In this document: positions 1-9,260 of the stretch, piece by piece
Layout: each line of letters starts with the position of its first letter
How positions within the stretch are numbered: position 1 is the first letter of the stretch
Assembly: GCA_008360975.2 (NCBI GenBank)
Contig: CM039184.1
Coordinates: 44,463,797-44,527,796 of the forward strand
Reading direction: 5' to 3'
Source of the DNA: Lichenostomus cassidix
Lineage: Eukaryota > Chordata > Aves > Passeriformes > Meliphagidae
DNA: 64,000 nt
Made by a program: the position numbers and the translations under genes
The notes under the pieces: generated by a model
Database searches by the model: none
Seen by the model: the letters and a program-made list of their open reading frames with translations, nothing else
What the model was told of the DNA's origin: nothing

Positions 1-1387
1 TGGCTCTTGTCTGGGCTGAGCAGATGCAGGTCTCCCATACTTGGAAGGTCATTCAGATCAAGAAGCTGAGCTCCTCAGCCCTCACCACCCTGGGGAACTG
101 CAGTCCTGGCCATGCAGTTCTGTGCCTGCATGGACATTTAAATGCAAGAACACAGGGAGCTTCTAAACTTGGAAGGCAAATTGTGGAATGAACTTGTAGT
201 CATACAAGATCAGGCTGTCCAGGAGAGTGAGTGGACTGGATTGTCCATTAGATGGTTTTGCTCCTGGTAGTGTTGGATGGGAAATAGATTAGATTCCCCT
301 GCAGAGTAACAGGAACAGAAGACATAGCTAGTGTGGAGAGCTTGAAAAAACTGGTTTTGTTAAGTTTAGGAAGAGAAAATGGAGAGGGAACATAGTAACA
401 GTTTTTAGTATGTGCAAATCTGCTCCAAAGAGCGTGTTAAATAATTGTTCTGTGTTCCCAGCATTAGGACAAATTTTATTTGCAGCAAATACTTGGGTTT
501 AATATTTGATAAAGTGTGATTAAAGTGTGATTAGGCACCTGAGCCTGCTAACCAAGGAACTTGTAAAGTCCCCACCAGTTTAAAGAAATGTCTGTTGGAG
601 ATAAGCAGGATTCAGCATAGCCAGGCTCAAAGCTGGGAAATGGGGTGAATGATGCTCTTAATTGTCTCCAGCTTTGCACTTCAAGTGGATGCAGGTTAAT
701 CTACTAACTCTACGGCTTTTCCTTCATTAGCTGTTAAGACCATAAATTTGTCCTGTTCAACTGGGACAACATCCATTTCATTCCATATTCACTTAGGCAG
801 AAAGCTGAGCGTGCTGTTTTGTTTGCTCTATTAGTATTGCCATGAAAGTAAATTTTATTTTTTTGTCCAATATTTTTATGGATATCATCCTGAACCAGAG
901 GGCTTCTTTCAGAGAAGAGCCTTCAAGAGAGATTTAGCACTCCCTGTCCTGATCCCTGTGGCTTAAGGGCAGCAGTGTGCTGAGTCTGCTGTTGTTGTCC
1001 TAGGTCCAGCCAGGGGTCTCAGAAGTGCAGTCCAAAGGAAGAGACGCATGCCTGTGCTCCAAGCTCCTCTGTTTATTATACTTCTAAGCAAAGCTTGCAG
1101 GAAGTGAAGCCCTCCAGTGTAACTGAGGAAAGAAGCTGTTTTCTCAAAGCCATTTCTTAGAATTTGCTCAGAGATCAATATTGTCAGGAGCAGAAGGTCA
1201 GAAATATGCCACTTTCTAGGCTCTTCATCCCTTTCAATAAATAGATATTTTGAAGTTTGCATAATATGTTTTGACAAAAGGATTAACTTCTCTGAAGAGA
1301 GATAAAAGGATTCTGATATCATTGTGCTGTTTGCAGCCAAGTTGTGGATAGTGGACACAAAATTTCTTTGTTTTGTTTTCTTTGCAG
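1..1387 (+). other. KDR: KDR intron, partial (3' part), upstream of the first visible exon
   Basis: The window opens inside an intron of KDR. I found no exon-like sequence matching the preceding part of the VEGFR2 tail, so those exons lie to the left of the window. The intron ends in a pyrimidine-rich tract and a CAG acceptor at 1385-1387. A 230-codon open frame on the opposite strand (963-1655) runs through this intron and across the next exon. It looks like a chance antisense frame. Confidence 0.75.
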
Positions 1388-1484
1388 TCAGTACCGACAA
1401 GGTAGCAAGAGAAAAAGCCGCCCTGTGAGTGTGAAAACATTCGAAGATGTCCCATTGGTAACCACTGTAAAAGTTGTTCAGGAG
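1388..1484 (+). CDS. KDR: KDR (VEGFR2) coding exon, C-terminal tail part 1
   Basis: This exon encodes part of the cytoplasmic C-terminal tail of VEGF receptor 2, the main VEGF-A receptor tyrosine kinase of endothelium. It enters with one base that completes a Ser codon, then reads 32 codons starting [20 protein letters not shown] and ending VVQE. The run [15 protein letters not shown] matches the human VEGFR2 tail just after the kinase domain, so the gene assignment is firm. Acceptor: TTTGCAG ending at 1387. Donor: GTGAGT at 1485-1490, close to consensus. An in-frame ATG at 1344 lies in the intron and is not a start. The segment after FEDVPL (VTTVKVVQE) is diverged from mammals, as expected for a disordered tail. 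The kinase domain itself is outside the window. Confidence 0.95.
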
Positions 1485-1583
1485 GTGAGTTTGTCTGATT
1501 ATACATACTTTCCTTCTGTTGATTTTTTTTTTTTTGGTGTTTTTAATCTTTTTCCATTTAATGCATTTCCAACACCTTTGCAG
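1485..1583 (+). other. KDR: KDR intron (99 bp)
   Basis: A short intron with donor GTGAGT and acceptor TTTGCAG. A run of thymines near 1521-1535 forms part of the pyrimidine tract. The reading frame is open straight through, so retention would add an in-frame insert. The splice sites and the homology of both flanking exons support removal. Confidence 0.9.
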
Positions 1584-1672
1584 GAAAACCAGACAGATAG
1601 TGGGATGGTTCTTGCATCTGAAGAGCTGAAGGCATTGGAAGAGAATGAAAAACAAGTGAAAATACCCTTTAG
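1584..1672 (+). CDS. KDR: KDR (VEGFR2) coding exon, C-terminal tail part 2
   Basis: This 89-nt exon encodes 29 codons plus two bases of an Arg/Ser codon that is completed in the next exon. It begins [16 protein letters not shown], which matches the human [15 protein letters not shown] segment almost exactly, and then runs into a diverged stretch ending KIPF. Splicing uses the CAG ending at 1583 and the donor GTAAGG at 1673-1678. The phase fits both neighbours: the preceding exon ends on a codon boundary, and this one ends with AG, which becomes AGC (Ser) after joining to 2546. It encodes tail sequence on the cytosolic side, with no catalytic residues. Confidence 0.95.
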
Positions 1673-2545
1673 GTAAGGCTCAGGCTGCACACAGGATTGA
1701 ATATGACCTTTTACCTGCACTATGTCAGAAGACTGATTGGTTTGTAAAATTGTTTGGAAGACAAAATCTTTCCCTAAAGTATTTTCAAAAACAGAAAGCA
1801 AAATTGTGCCTGATATGCCTGGTCCATCTGCATTTGGTACCAGGAGAGGAGAGGTAATGCTTTTGGAAGCCTCGATCAGCAACGAGAAAGGATTTGTATT
1901 TTTGAACTGCAATAGCATCAGCTACCCCTCGAAGGTACTGAGCTAGTGCACACAACTGGGCGCATGAAGACCTGTCTGAATTGACAAACAGCTCTTGGTT
2001 TTTTGCTTGCTTTTTCTTTCTCTTTTTTTTTTTTTTTTTTTTTTTTAATAGCTGACAAGTTTTCAGGATGTACCTGGGTGTATTTTCAGAGCATTGTGCA
2101 GGGGTTTCATTGTGCAGTTCACAGGAAGCACAGTTGCGTTCATGGAGCTGGAACCTCACGTATGCTCTCTGAGAGCTTCTCAGGAATTTTTTTTTTCAGG
2201 ACAGCTTCAGTTCAGACAAAGATACACTGCAGTTACAATTGCACCGCAGCTGAAATAAAGCCTCTAAAAGCTTTCTCTTCATTTCATCTGTGGTCGCAAT
2301 CTAACTCCTTGTATTGTCAAAAAATTAAACATCTTTTTCATGCATTAGTGCAGTTAGGGCATATGAAAAGGTCTTTGCTTATAATCAAATGCATGTTTAA
2401 AAAGGCTTGAAGCCAGGTTTAAGTACAGCCTTTTGCTTTGGATGCTGCTGTGATGGAAAGCAGCTGCCATCTGGAGTGGCCCACCTGCCCTCCAGAAGAC
2501 AGTCTCCACAGCTCTCTCAGCCCTGATTCTGCTTGTTTTTTGCAG
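1673..2545 (+). other. KDR: KDR last intron (873 bp) with T24 run and AATAAA
   Basis: This intron separates the second and third visible KDR exons (donor GTAAGG, acceptor TTTTTTGCAG ending at 2545). It contains a 24-nt thymine run at 2023-2046 followed by AATAG, which resembles a strong pyrimidine tract plus acceptor. It also contains an AATAAA at 2254-2259, a possible but unproven intronic polyadenylation signal. No other feature is recognised. Confidence 0.85.
2023..2046. repeat. Poly(T) run, 24 nt, in KDR last intron
   Basis: An uninterrupted thymine homopolymer followed at once by AATAG. It may be the reverse complement of a retroposon poly(A) tail, or simple slippage. Confidence 0.9.
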
Positions 2546-2750
2546 CACACTGGTGCCCAGCAAGAGTAACGAATCCGTCATGTCCGAAGCCTCCAACCAG
2601 ACGAGTGGCTACCAGTCAGGATACCACTCGGATGACATGGACACCACCGTCTACTCCAGCGAGGAGACTGAACTCTTGTGTGCCCAGGAGGCTTCTCCCC
2701 CTCTCTGCCGCGCCCATGGGCTCCCCTATGAGAGCCCTGCACCACTGTAG
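2546..2750 (+). CDS. KDR: KDR (VEGFR2) terminal coding exon, stop TAG
   Basis: This exon completes a Ser codon, then encodes 67 residues and a TAG at 2748-2750. It opens with [20 protein letters not shown], corresponding to human [20 protein letters not shown]. The following [18 protein letters not shown] carries, with that Tyr, the three tail tyrosines equivalent to human Y1305, Y1309 and Y1319, which are autophosphorylation sites in VEGFR2. After TELL the protein departs from the mammalian end (LKLIEIG... and a C-terminal SPPV) and finishes LPYESPAPL, 31 residues after the last of these tyrosines against 37 in human. The frame is continuous, and the only candidate donor near the divergence point (CTT|GTGTGC) is poor. 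I read this as a bird-type terminus rather than an unspliced intron, but an extra downstream exon cannot be excluded. Confidence 0.9.
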
Positions 2751-4050
2751 GGTGAAGCTGGCAGCTCCAGCTGCCCCTGGCATGTGCCTTCATTGCCTGG
2801 GCTGGTGGGATTCAGGTTTGATGTATTGAAAGATGGCATCCATGGGACTGAGAAAAGACATTATTTTTCCTGAAGATGATGCAGAAGCATCTGGCAGCAA
2901 AACCGCGCCGTGCCAGTCTGGGGTTCTTTTCCCAAGAGACACTGGTGGCTGAGGGTGCAAAGTCCCGGCTGTGGTGTGTGGGCTGTGCCAACCCCATGGC
3001 AGAAGCTGACCCTGGTGATGTGTGGAGCATCTGCCTGATGCAGGCAGCATCACAGCATTCAATTTAACTGTTTCTACTTGTACGAAATAATGGCACATCC
3101 CTGCTTTTGTGGGGCTTTTTTTGTTTGTTTTATCCCTTGTGGCTGGACTCCAGGAAGGAAGCAGCGTGGTGCTGGCTTCTTGTCTCTCAGAGTTATTCCT
3201 TGCTTGTACCTTCACAAACAAAAAAAGGAACCTCCAGCTCAAGGCTCTGGCACTCACTGATGGCCTGGGACTAAACATAGGCTGGGCTAAATATAGGTGG
3301 GGGTGATGGTCTCTGTCCTTGGCAGAGGAAAAAGGCTGCTGTACAAGACCTCATGAGCTGCATTTTCTCAGTGAAGTCGGTTAGAAGGGAGAAGGCAGAG
3401 CACTGAGCCAAGTGGTGGGACTCGTGGCAGGGCCATGCCTGACCTCTGAGGATGGCTCTGCTCCTCTTTCATCCCCAGCACCCCTGACTCATGCCAGATG
3501 TCTGCCTGCCTCTGGGCTGCCTTAAACTGCTGCACCCCTCCCTGCAAACCACCACTTGGGCAGCCTCTGCAACAGGTAGAAAGGCAATGTCATTTACCTT
3601 AGGACCACAGGAAGCTCTGTGGTTCTGGTGGGGCACCCTAAGGGCACCCTACCTTCTCATCTCATCCCTCTCCCTCAGATTTAGGTCTTACTCTTTCACT
3701 TTGGAAACTCAGTCTGCTTACAGTGGCAGAGATCTCAGTTTATGTAGCCTTGGTAATCTGTGACTGGTTTCATGGCAGCTCTGATCTTCTCCGAGTGATG
3801 AAATTGTGCCTCATTGTTGGACAACTTCTTACCTGTGCTCTTGTAGTCCCAGAACTCTATTGAGAGACACAATGAGGACTACAAGATTTTAAAATGTAAA
3901 GCTATTTCTACTGGGTTCTTTTTGTATTTTTATAAGTATTTTTTTGTTTGTACTTACTATAATGTCAAATGCTGGGAACCATGAATATAAGGCATATACA
4001 GTATTTATAGCCTCTTTATGTAGAAATAAATGTAATATATTAAAATATAA
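2751..4050 (+). other. KDR: KDR 3' untranslated region (inferred extent)
   Basis: This sequence follows the TAG at 2748-2750 and contains no further recognisable coding exon. It becomes strongly AT-rich from about 3880, with several ATTTA-type and poly-T stretches, and reaches a canonical AATAAA at 4025-4030. That gives a 3'UTR of about 1.3 kb, plausible for this gene. The cleavage site is inferred to lie 15-30 nt after the signal and is not directly visible. Confidence 0.65.
4025..4030 (+). promoter_or_regulatory. KDR: AATAAA poly(A) signal, probable KDR 3' end
   Basis: This is the first canonical hexamer after the KDR stop codon in a suitable AT-rich setting. It is followed by a very AT-rich stretch (4031-4076). 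I chose it as the likely cleavage signal. Alternative downstream sites are possible. Confidence 0.6.
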
Positions 4051-4302
4051 ATATATATTATATAATAGATACTGTATTATTCACATTTTGTATTGGTGTT
4101 CTGTAGCATTGCAAAGGTCACAAAATTTTTTAATAGCTAAAACTTTTCACTTCATTAAAAGGGACTGGAAATTTAGAGCTGGGGGCTACAAGTAGGTCTG
4201 TTTTCTTTTGTTATATCCTTTCTATTGACAGTGAAGATTCTAAAGTACTACTTCTTCCAAGTCAACGAACATTTCAGTCGGCTTGTGTAGTAAAGAAAAT
4301 TC

Positions 4303-4366
4303 AGTGATTTTTAGCAGTTGAAAAATGCCAGAAAGTGATTTTTAGCAGTTTAGAAAAATGGCCAGA
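4303..4366. repeat. Tandem duplication, 2 copies of about 31 bp
   Basis: Copy 1 (4303-4332) and copy 2 (4334-4366) share the core AGTGATTTTTAGCAGTT, followed by GAAAAATG and CCAGA, with small indels between the copies. It is a simple local duplication. Confidence 0.8.
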
Positions 4367-6984
4367 GGAACAGACTGCTTGTACAAGCTGAATCTCCTCT
4401 AAAAGAGTTTATTATGTTCAGTTGGGAATGGTTGATCTAATTGTATTGTGGCTTTTGCCTGGGGAGTGGCATTTTCCCTTAATGCCTTATTCATCTTTTC
4501 CCACTTGTGTTTCTTCCAGCTCACTTCTCTTGGATTCAATGTTGTCCCTGCACTTGTGCAGTGAAGTCCTCCTTTATTTTAAATCTGTGCTTAAAGCTCC
4601 CACCTTTTCCCTCTGTTGTTCAGTTTTTGACTTTCTCTTCTGCACTGTGTAGGCCCTCATTCTCAGGGCAAGGCTGTCCACTGCTGGGGTATCAGGACTC
4701 AGAATCAAAACAGCTTATGTTAAAAAAAAACTGCAAAGGAAGTTAAGCCACAAAATGTAGACTTCACTTCAGCTTCTCTTTATTGCAGTTTGAAATAAGA
4801 CCTTTGTAGGCTACTGCATAGTGAGAACACTTGTCTAGGAAGTGAGAGATCTGACTGCCAAATTCTTCTCAGGCTGAATATGGGACTAATGCCTTCTATA
4901 TATTACATGCATTCTCCAAATACAAAGCTGTGGGATGTCAAGCTGCAAATGTTTCTCCATTGCTCCTCCTAAATTGAAAGCATTTTATAGCCAGGAAATC
5001 AGGTGCAGGGAAGTCAGATAGGAAAAAAGAGAGAGGCTTCCTAGATCATGGGTAATGGCATTTAGGAAGGACTTGTATTTTCACGGATATATTTGATATT
5101 TGTCTTGCTTCTCAGACAAGAGTCTAGCCAGCAGAGTATGCTCAACAGACAATGCTGCATCCTTTAACATCCCCCCTCTGCAATATTTTTCAATATCTTT
5201 AATGAAGATGCTCTTCTATGTGTTATTACACTATGGACATAAAAAACTGACACTGGCAGCACTTTGATGAACCACATGTGGGACAGTCCTGACAGTGAGG
5301 TGGAGATCTGTCATTGCTATCCATCTGCCCTAGACCTGCACTCCCCAGGGTTTGGGATGTTCAATTTAGACCTATCATTTTGCAGGTTTTTTTCCTCTCC
5401 AGCTTGCTGTAACACACTATATGTGCCACATACGCACAGTCAGATGTTTCCCTGTGTGTTTGCAGTGCCTCTGAAAGAGCCACCCACCACAGTGCCGACT
5501 GATGAAGTTTCAAGATATAGCCGTGTCAGTTACTAAGTTCACACTTACAATCCTTATTAGCCAATTAAACTTTCTTCTGGGTCCAAATTGTTTTAAATAG
5601 GCCTGGAAAATGTGGCAGCTAGCACACACCTGCTTTAGGAAAGGAAATTAATTTCTTTAAAAAAAATCAACCCAAACCATATATTCACTGTCAGAAGCAA
5701 GAAAAAGTTCTATAAATGTGTTTATATATTTGGCAGCCAGTGACACAATTTTTTTTTTAAACCATGGCCCTTACATCCTTTAAAACACCTGGACTTTTTG
5801 TTGTATTCTGGATACAGCACGTTCAGCTAAACCCCAGTCATGCCATCTGTCTTTGAGATACTTTAAATTCCAAAATGGCTATTTCCAATGGAACAACAGA
5901 CATTTAATGCACAGATTTGCAAATGCCTTGCAAACCAGTCCCAGCTTTATCTCTATCCTGCAGCCATGCAGCAAAGTGTCAACATTTGGATCAGCATCCT
6001 TATCCATGAAATTCAGCCTGGATCTGAGCCCAATGAGCTACAAATAGAAGGGACACTTACGAGATTGTGTATCCAAACATATCACTGTGAGCAGCTGGGT
6101 AGGAGTTGGGAGAAGCAGTGATGGGATTGACTCGCCTTCAGAAGAACTGCCAGAATGAACTGTAATTGCTGGTGGGTTTGGATGTGGGGAATCAAGCAGA
6201 GCCATGCCAGAAATAGGCAGTTTTAGGGCTTGGAGATGGCTCATGTCAGGTCTTACCAGTGTAAGCACAGCCCACCTGAAAAATGCAGGGGTGTTCAGGC
6301 ATGGTAGGTAGGTCCTTCTCCCTGCAAAAGTTACTGTAAAATGTATCTCATCCTTTGTATGGAAATGTCTTGGCAAGTCCAGTCCTTGCCTAAGCTTTTC
6401 TTATTAATGCATCTCCAATTGCAAACAAGTGCATTTCACATGAGAATAAAAGTGTTAGGATGATAGTCCATGTCTTCTGATGTGGTCATCCCAAAAAGGC
6501 CATGCCTGGAGACTTTTGGGACAGAATGCTTATTAATTCTAAGAGCAGTGTGTGACTTAAACCACTACAATCACAGAGCTGCTGACATTGGGGACAAAAT
6601 TTTCCTCTTAATGGCATCCCTTTTTATGGTTCTAAGGCTGCAAAACATAACTGGGTAGCATGGATAGCCTCCAGATATAAAGCTGGAATTTGCTATTTTT
6701 ATGTGAAACATTCCCAAATCATGAATCATCTGAGGTTTCCCCTCATCAGTGATACTTGAGTACACACCCTGTGTTACCTCGCAGTATGGGACCTCACAAA
6801 GCACCAGCAAGGGCAAGGAAAACAAAGTTAACGTTTGTTCTTTCTAATTGACAAATTTATTAGGGACAGAAGTTAACCGACAAAGACCTTTTCTTTGGAC
6901 TTCAGCCCTGGATTTTTATTCTGCCTGGCGAAGTGTTACATTCTGTGTTGTAATATACGTCCTCAGCTCCTCAACCCCTGACAT

Positions 6985-7250
6985 TCAGGCTGATTAAGTC
7001 CCAGAAGGTCATTGGGAAATGTAGCAGGAGCTTGTAACATATGGTGCTGATAAACATCTCGACATCAGAGATAAGGAGCTGGTCAATGTAATCTTAGGAA
7101 GCTCAGGTTTTGTTGCCATAAAACTGTACAATGTAAAGCCTAATCCCTACACAGGTTTAATTAGCTGTTAAACATATCAGATTCATGATGAAGGGTGTTC
7201 TGGTTACCTAGACATTGTTCACTGGCTGCCACCAGTTGGTTCAAATGTGA
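6985..7250. promoter_or_regulatory. GATA/E-box cluster (candidate noncoding element)
   Basis: CATATG (E-box form) at 7038-7043 is followed by TGATAA at 7048-7053 and AGATAAG at 7069-7075. Further right is a GGTTTAATTAGCTG homeodomain-like site near 7155. E-box plus GATA composites are known from haematopoietic and endothelial enhancers. The assignment here is from motif content only. Confidence 0.25.
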
Positions 7251-8839
7251 AGTATCTCTGCCTTGCAGCTTGTTAGGATGACATGTTATGGTGAATGATG
7301 ACTGCTCTGTAGGTTTTGGGTTGGAGTGGGGGGGGGAAATGAATTCAATTTCCAGACCCAGCTGTGATGTCAGACACAGCCTCTGGTGCCAGGTAAAATG
7401 GCAGTGCCATGTGGTTTCCTATGTCCTGGTAAAGAAAAAGTACTTTCTTTAAAGCTGGAATGTATGAAATGAAGTTCAATTATCTTTTCCAAGGAGAGAG
7501 AATCTGTTCAGCATCCTACAAAGCTCTTTCTCTGGGCTCCATGCTTCTCTCTCTTTCAGTATAGGCATGCTAAGGGGTGTGATTGGCAATGATTTCACAA
7601 AAAGTGCTAAATTTCATATCTCTTGGTCTGTTTTCACACTACAGTCAGAAGCATGATTGCCACTCACTGTAGACAGACGAGGTAGTTTTCACCCTGCCCA
7701 GCTAAGCAGCAGTACCAGTGAGGGTTCAGCAGCATGGACTTCTGCTTGGTCCAGCATTGCCCGTTGGTAGTGGGGCACACAGCAAAGTCTGTGCTGCTGG
7801 CACCAAGCTCACTAGCAAGAAGCCAGCCACAGGGTCACCTCTGTATGTGCTGAAATCACACCTTCAGCTGCAGCATCTCCACATTTGGGAATAACAGAGG
7901 AATGCAGGTCATGTCTGGTTGCTGGAGTTTCTTGGACTTCTGGATGTATTACACTCACCCATTGTGTCATATACTGCAGCAGCGAAGGTTGTCTGTCATG
8001 TTTCATGTCTTTCAGACTCATTTGAGTCTGAAGATGCCAGGTTGGTTTCCACCACCCAGTGTACCAGACCCTGGCTCTGTGGACCCTGGTTAGCTCTGCA
8101 GCTGATGGGGGCCAGCAGGCAGGGGTGGCCTTGATTTTGGGACTGACACTCTGCCTGGGCTTGGGCAGTCTGCCTTGCATGGAGCAGGGGAGAGGAGCAA
8201 AAGACTGAATGAAAGTTTTAATCATTGTGTATATGCTTTTCAAATACACATAGGTCCTTATACAGGAGAGTTGTGCTTTGCACCAGGAACTGAGGAAAAA
8301 CAAAGGGCTTTTTCTTCTTAGAGACTTTCAGGTTGGGATTGGAAGACCAGCACTGCTTACTGCTAGTGCCTATTTCATGCAGAAATAGGGCCTCTTTTTT
8401 CCTAAGATTTCCTAAGTTTTCTAGGGTTTCACTTGTAGGCTTGCTCCATGTATTACTCTGTTCACCATGTTCAGGCTGTGTTTGAGAGCTGATCAGCTGG
8501 GCAAGGCATCTGAAACAGCAATGGACCCTTATGTTTAATATCCTCTAATGGATTTTCCACTTTTTGAACTCATGTGTAACCCTTGACATCTGCAACATCC
8601 TGCAGCAAGAGCTTTTTGCATGCAGATTTTCTCTTGATGGCCCAAGATATTTTCCAGTACATTGACCAAGTTTCCCCCACCCATTTTTTTCACGTTATTT
8701 AGGATTTTATGGAAAGCTGTGCCCCCAGTCCTTCCCTTTCAAGTCCGAGTGTTCCTGTAAAATCTGTTTTCATCTCCCCAACCCTGTAAATAGGGCCCCT
8801 TGGTGAGAAGGTGACATCTATCTGGCATGATTCCCAAGC

Positions 8840-9260
8840 AGGTCTCCGCAAGATACGCGGCTTCCGTCGGGAGGAAGGAGGGTGTGGGGCAGTCAGCACA
8901 GCTCCGTGTTTTGTCAACCAATTCGCGTGACGGATGTACCGCAGCATTGCAAACATCAGTCAATGTCAAGAGCCGACTTTGCCGGCATCTTCTCAGCGTT
9001 GCTATTTTTGGCTGGTGAAAGGTTTCCCGGGGCTGGGCTGGACTTGTCTCCCGTGTGCAGCATCGCCCTGTTCCCAGGCTGTTTGTGCTGGCTCCTGGCT
9101 GGCTGCGGGGAGGGATAAGAGGCAGAAGGAGGGGGCTGGATGACTGAAATGCAGCACAAACAGGAGCACCATTTACCACCATGAACCAACAGAACAGAGG
9201 GAAAGCCAGGCCTATCTTATCAGTTACTTACTGAGTTAAGACTCGGGGGTATAAAAGCTC
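8840..9260. promoter_or_regulatory. CpG-rich patch with GATA doublet and TATA-like box (candidate regulatory element)
   Basis: This stretch has clearly more CpG dinucleotides than the surrounding AT-rich DNA, for example TACGCGGCTTCCGTCGG near 8855 and TTCGCGTGACGG near 8922. On the minus strand at 9212-9222 two overlapping WGATAR sites occur (plus-strand CTATCTTATCA). A TATAAAAG lies at 9250-9257. GATA factors are known regulators at haematopoietic and endothelial loci. No transcript or long open frame supports a gene, so a distal enhancer or an unannotated noncoding promoter is only inferred. Confidence 0.35.

Larger units (their letters stand above)
4051..8835. other. Intergenic DNA, no gene seen
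   Basis: No gene is supported here. Open frames are short, overlap on both strands and show no recognised domain. Contents noted: an approximate 30-bp tandem duplication at 4303-4366, and a motif-dense stretch at about 6985-7250 that could be a conserved noncoding element. No CR1 or other interspersed repeat was recognised in this block. Confidence 0.6.

Noticed and set aside
963..1655. 230-codon open frame on the minus strand across the KDR intron and an exon
   Set aside because: It runs antisense through a firmly identified KDR exon, has no recognisable domain and is biased by low-complexity lysine and cysteine stretches from poly-T/poly-A DNA.
2254..2259. AATAAA in the KDR intron as a main poly(A) site
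   Set aside because: It precedes the conserved terminal coding exon, so it cannot be the main 3' end. Kept only as a possible minor alternative.
9250..9257. TATAAAAG as a promoter of a protein-coding gene
   Set aside because: No downstream open frame or exon-like structure supports a coding transcript. Kept only as part of a candidate regulatory patch.
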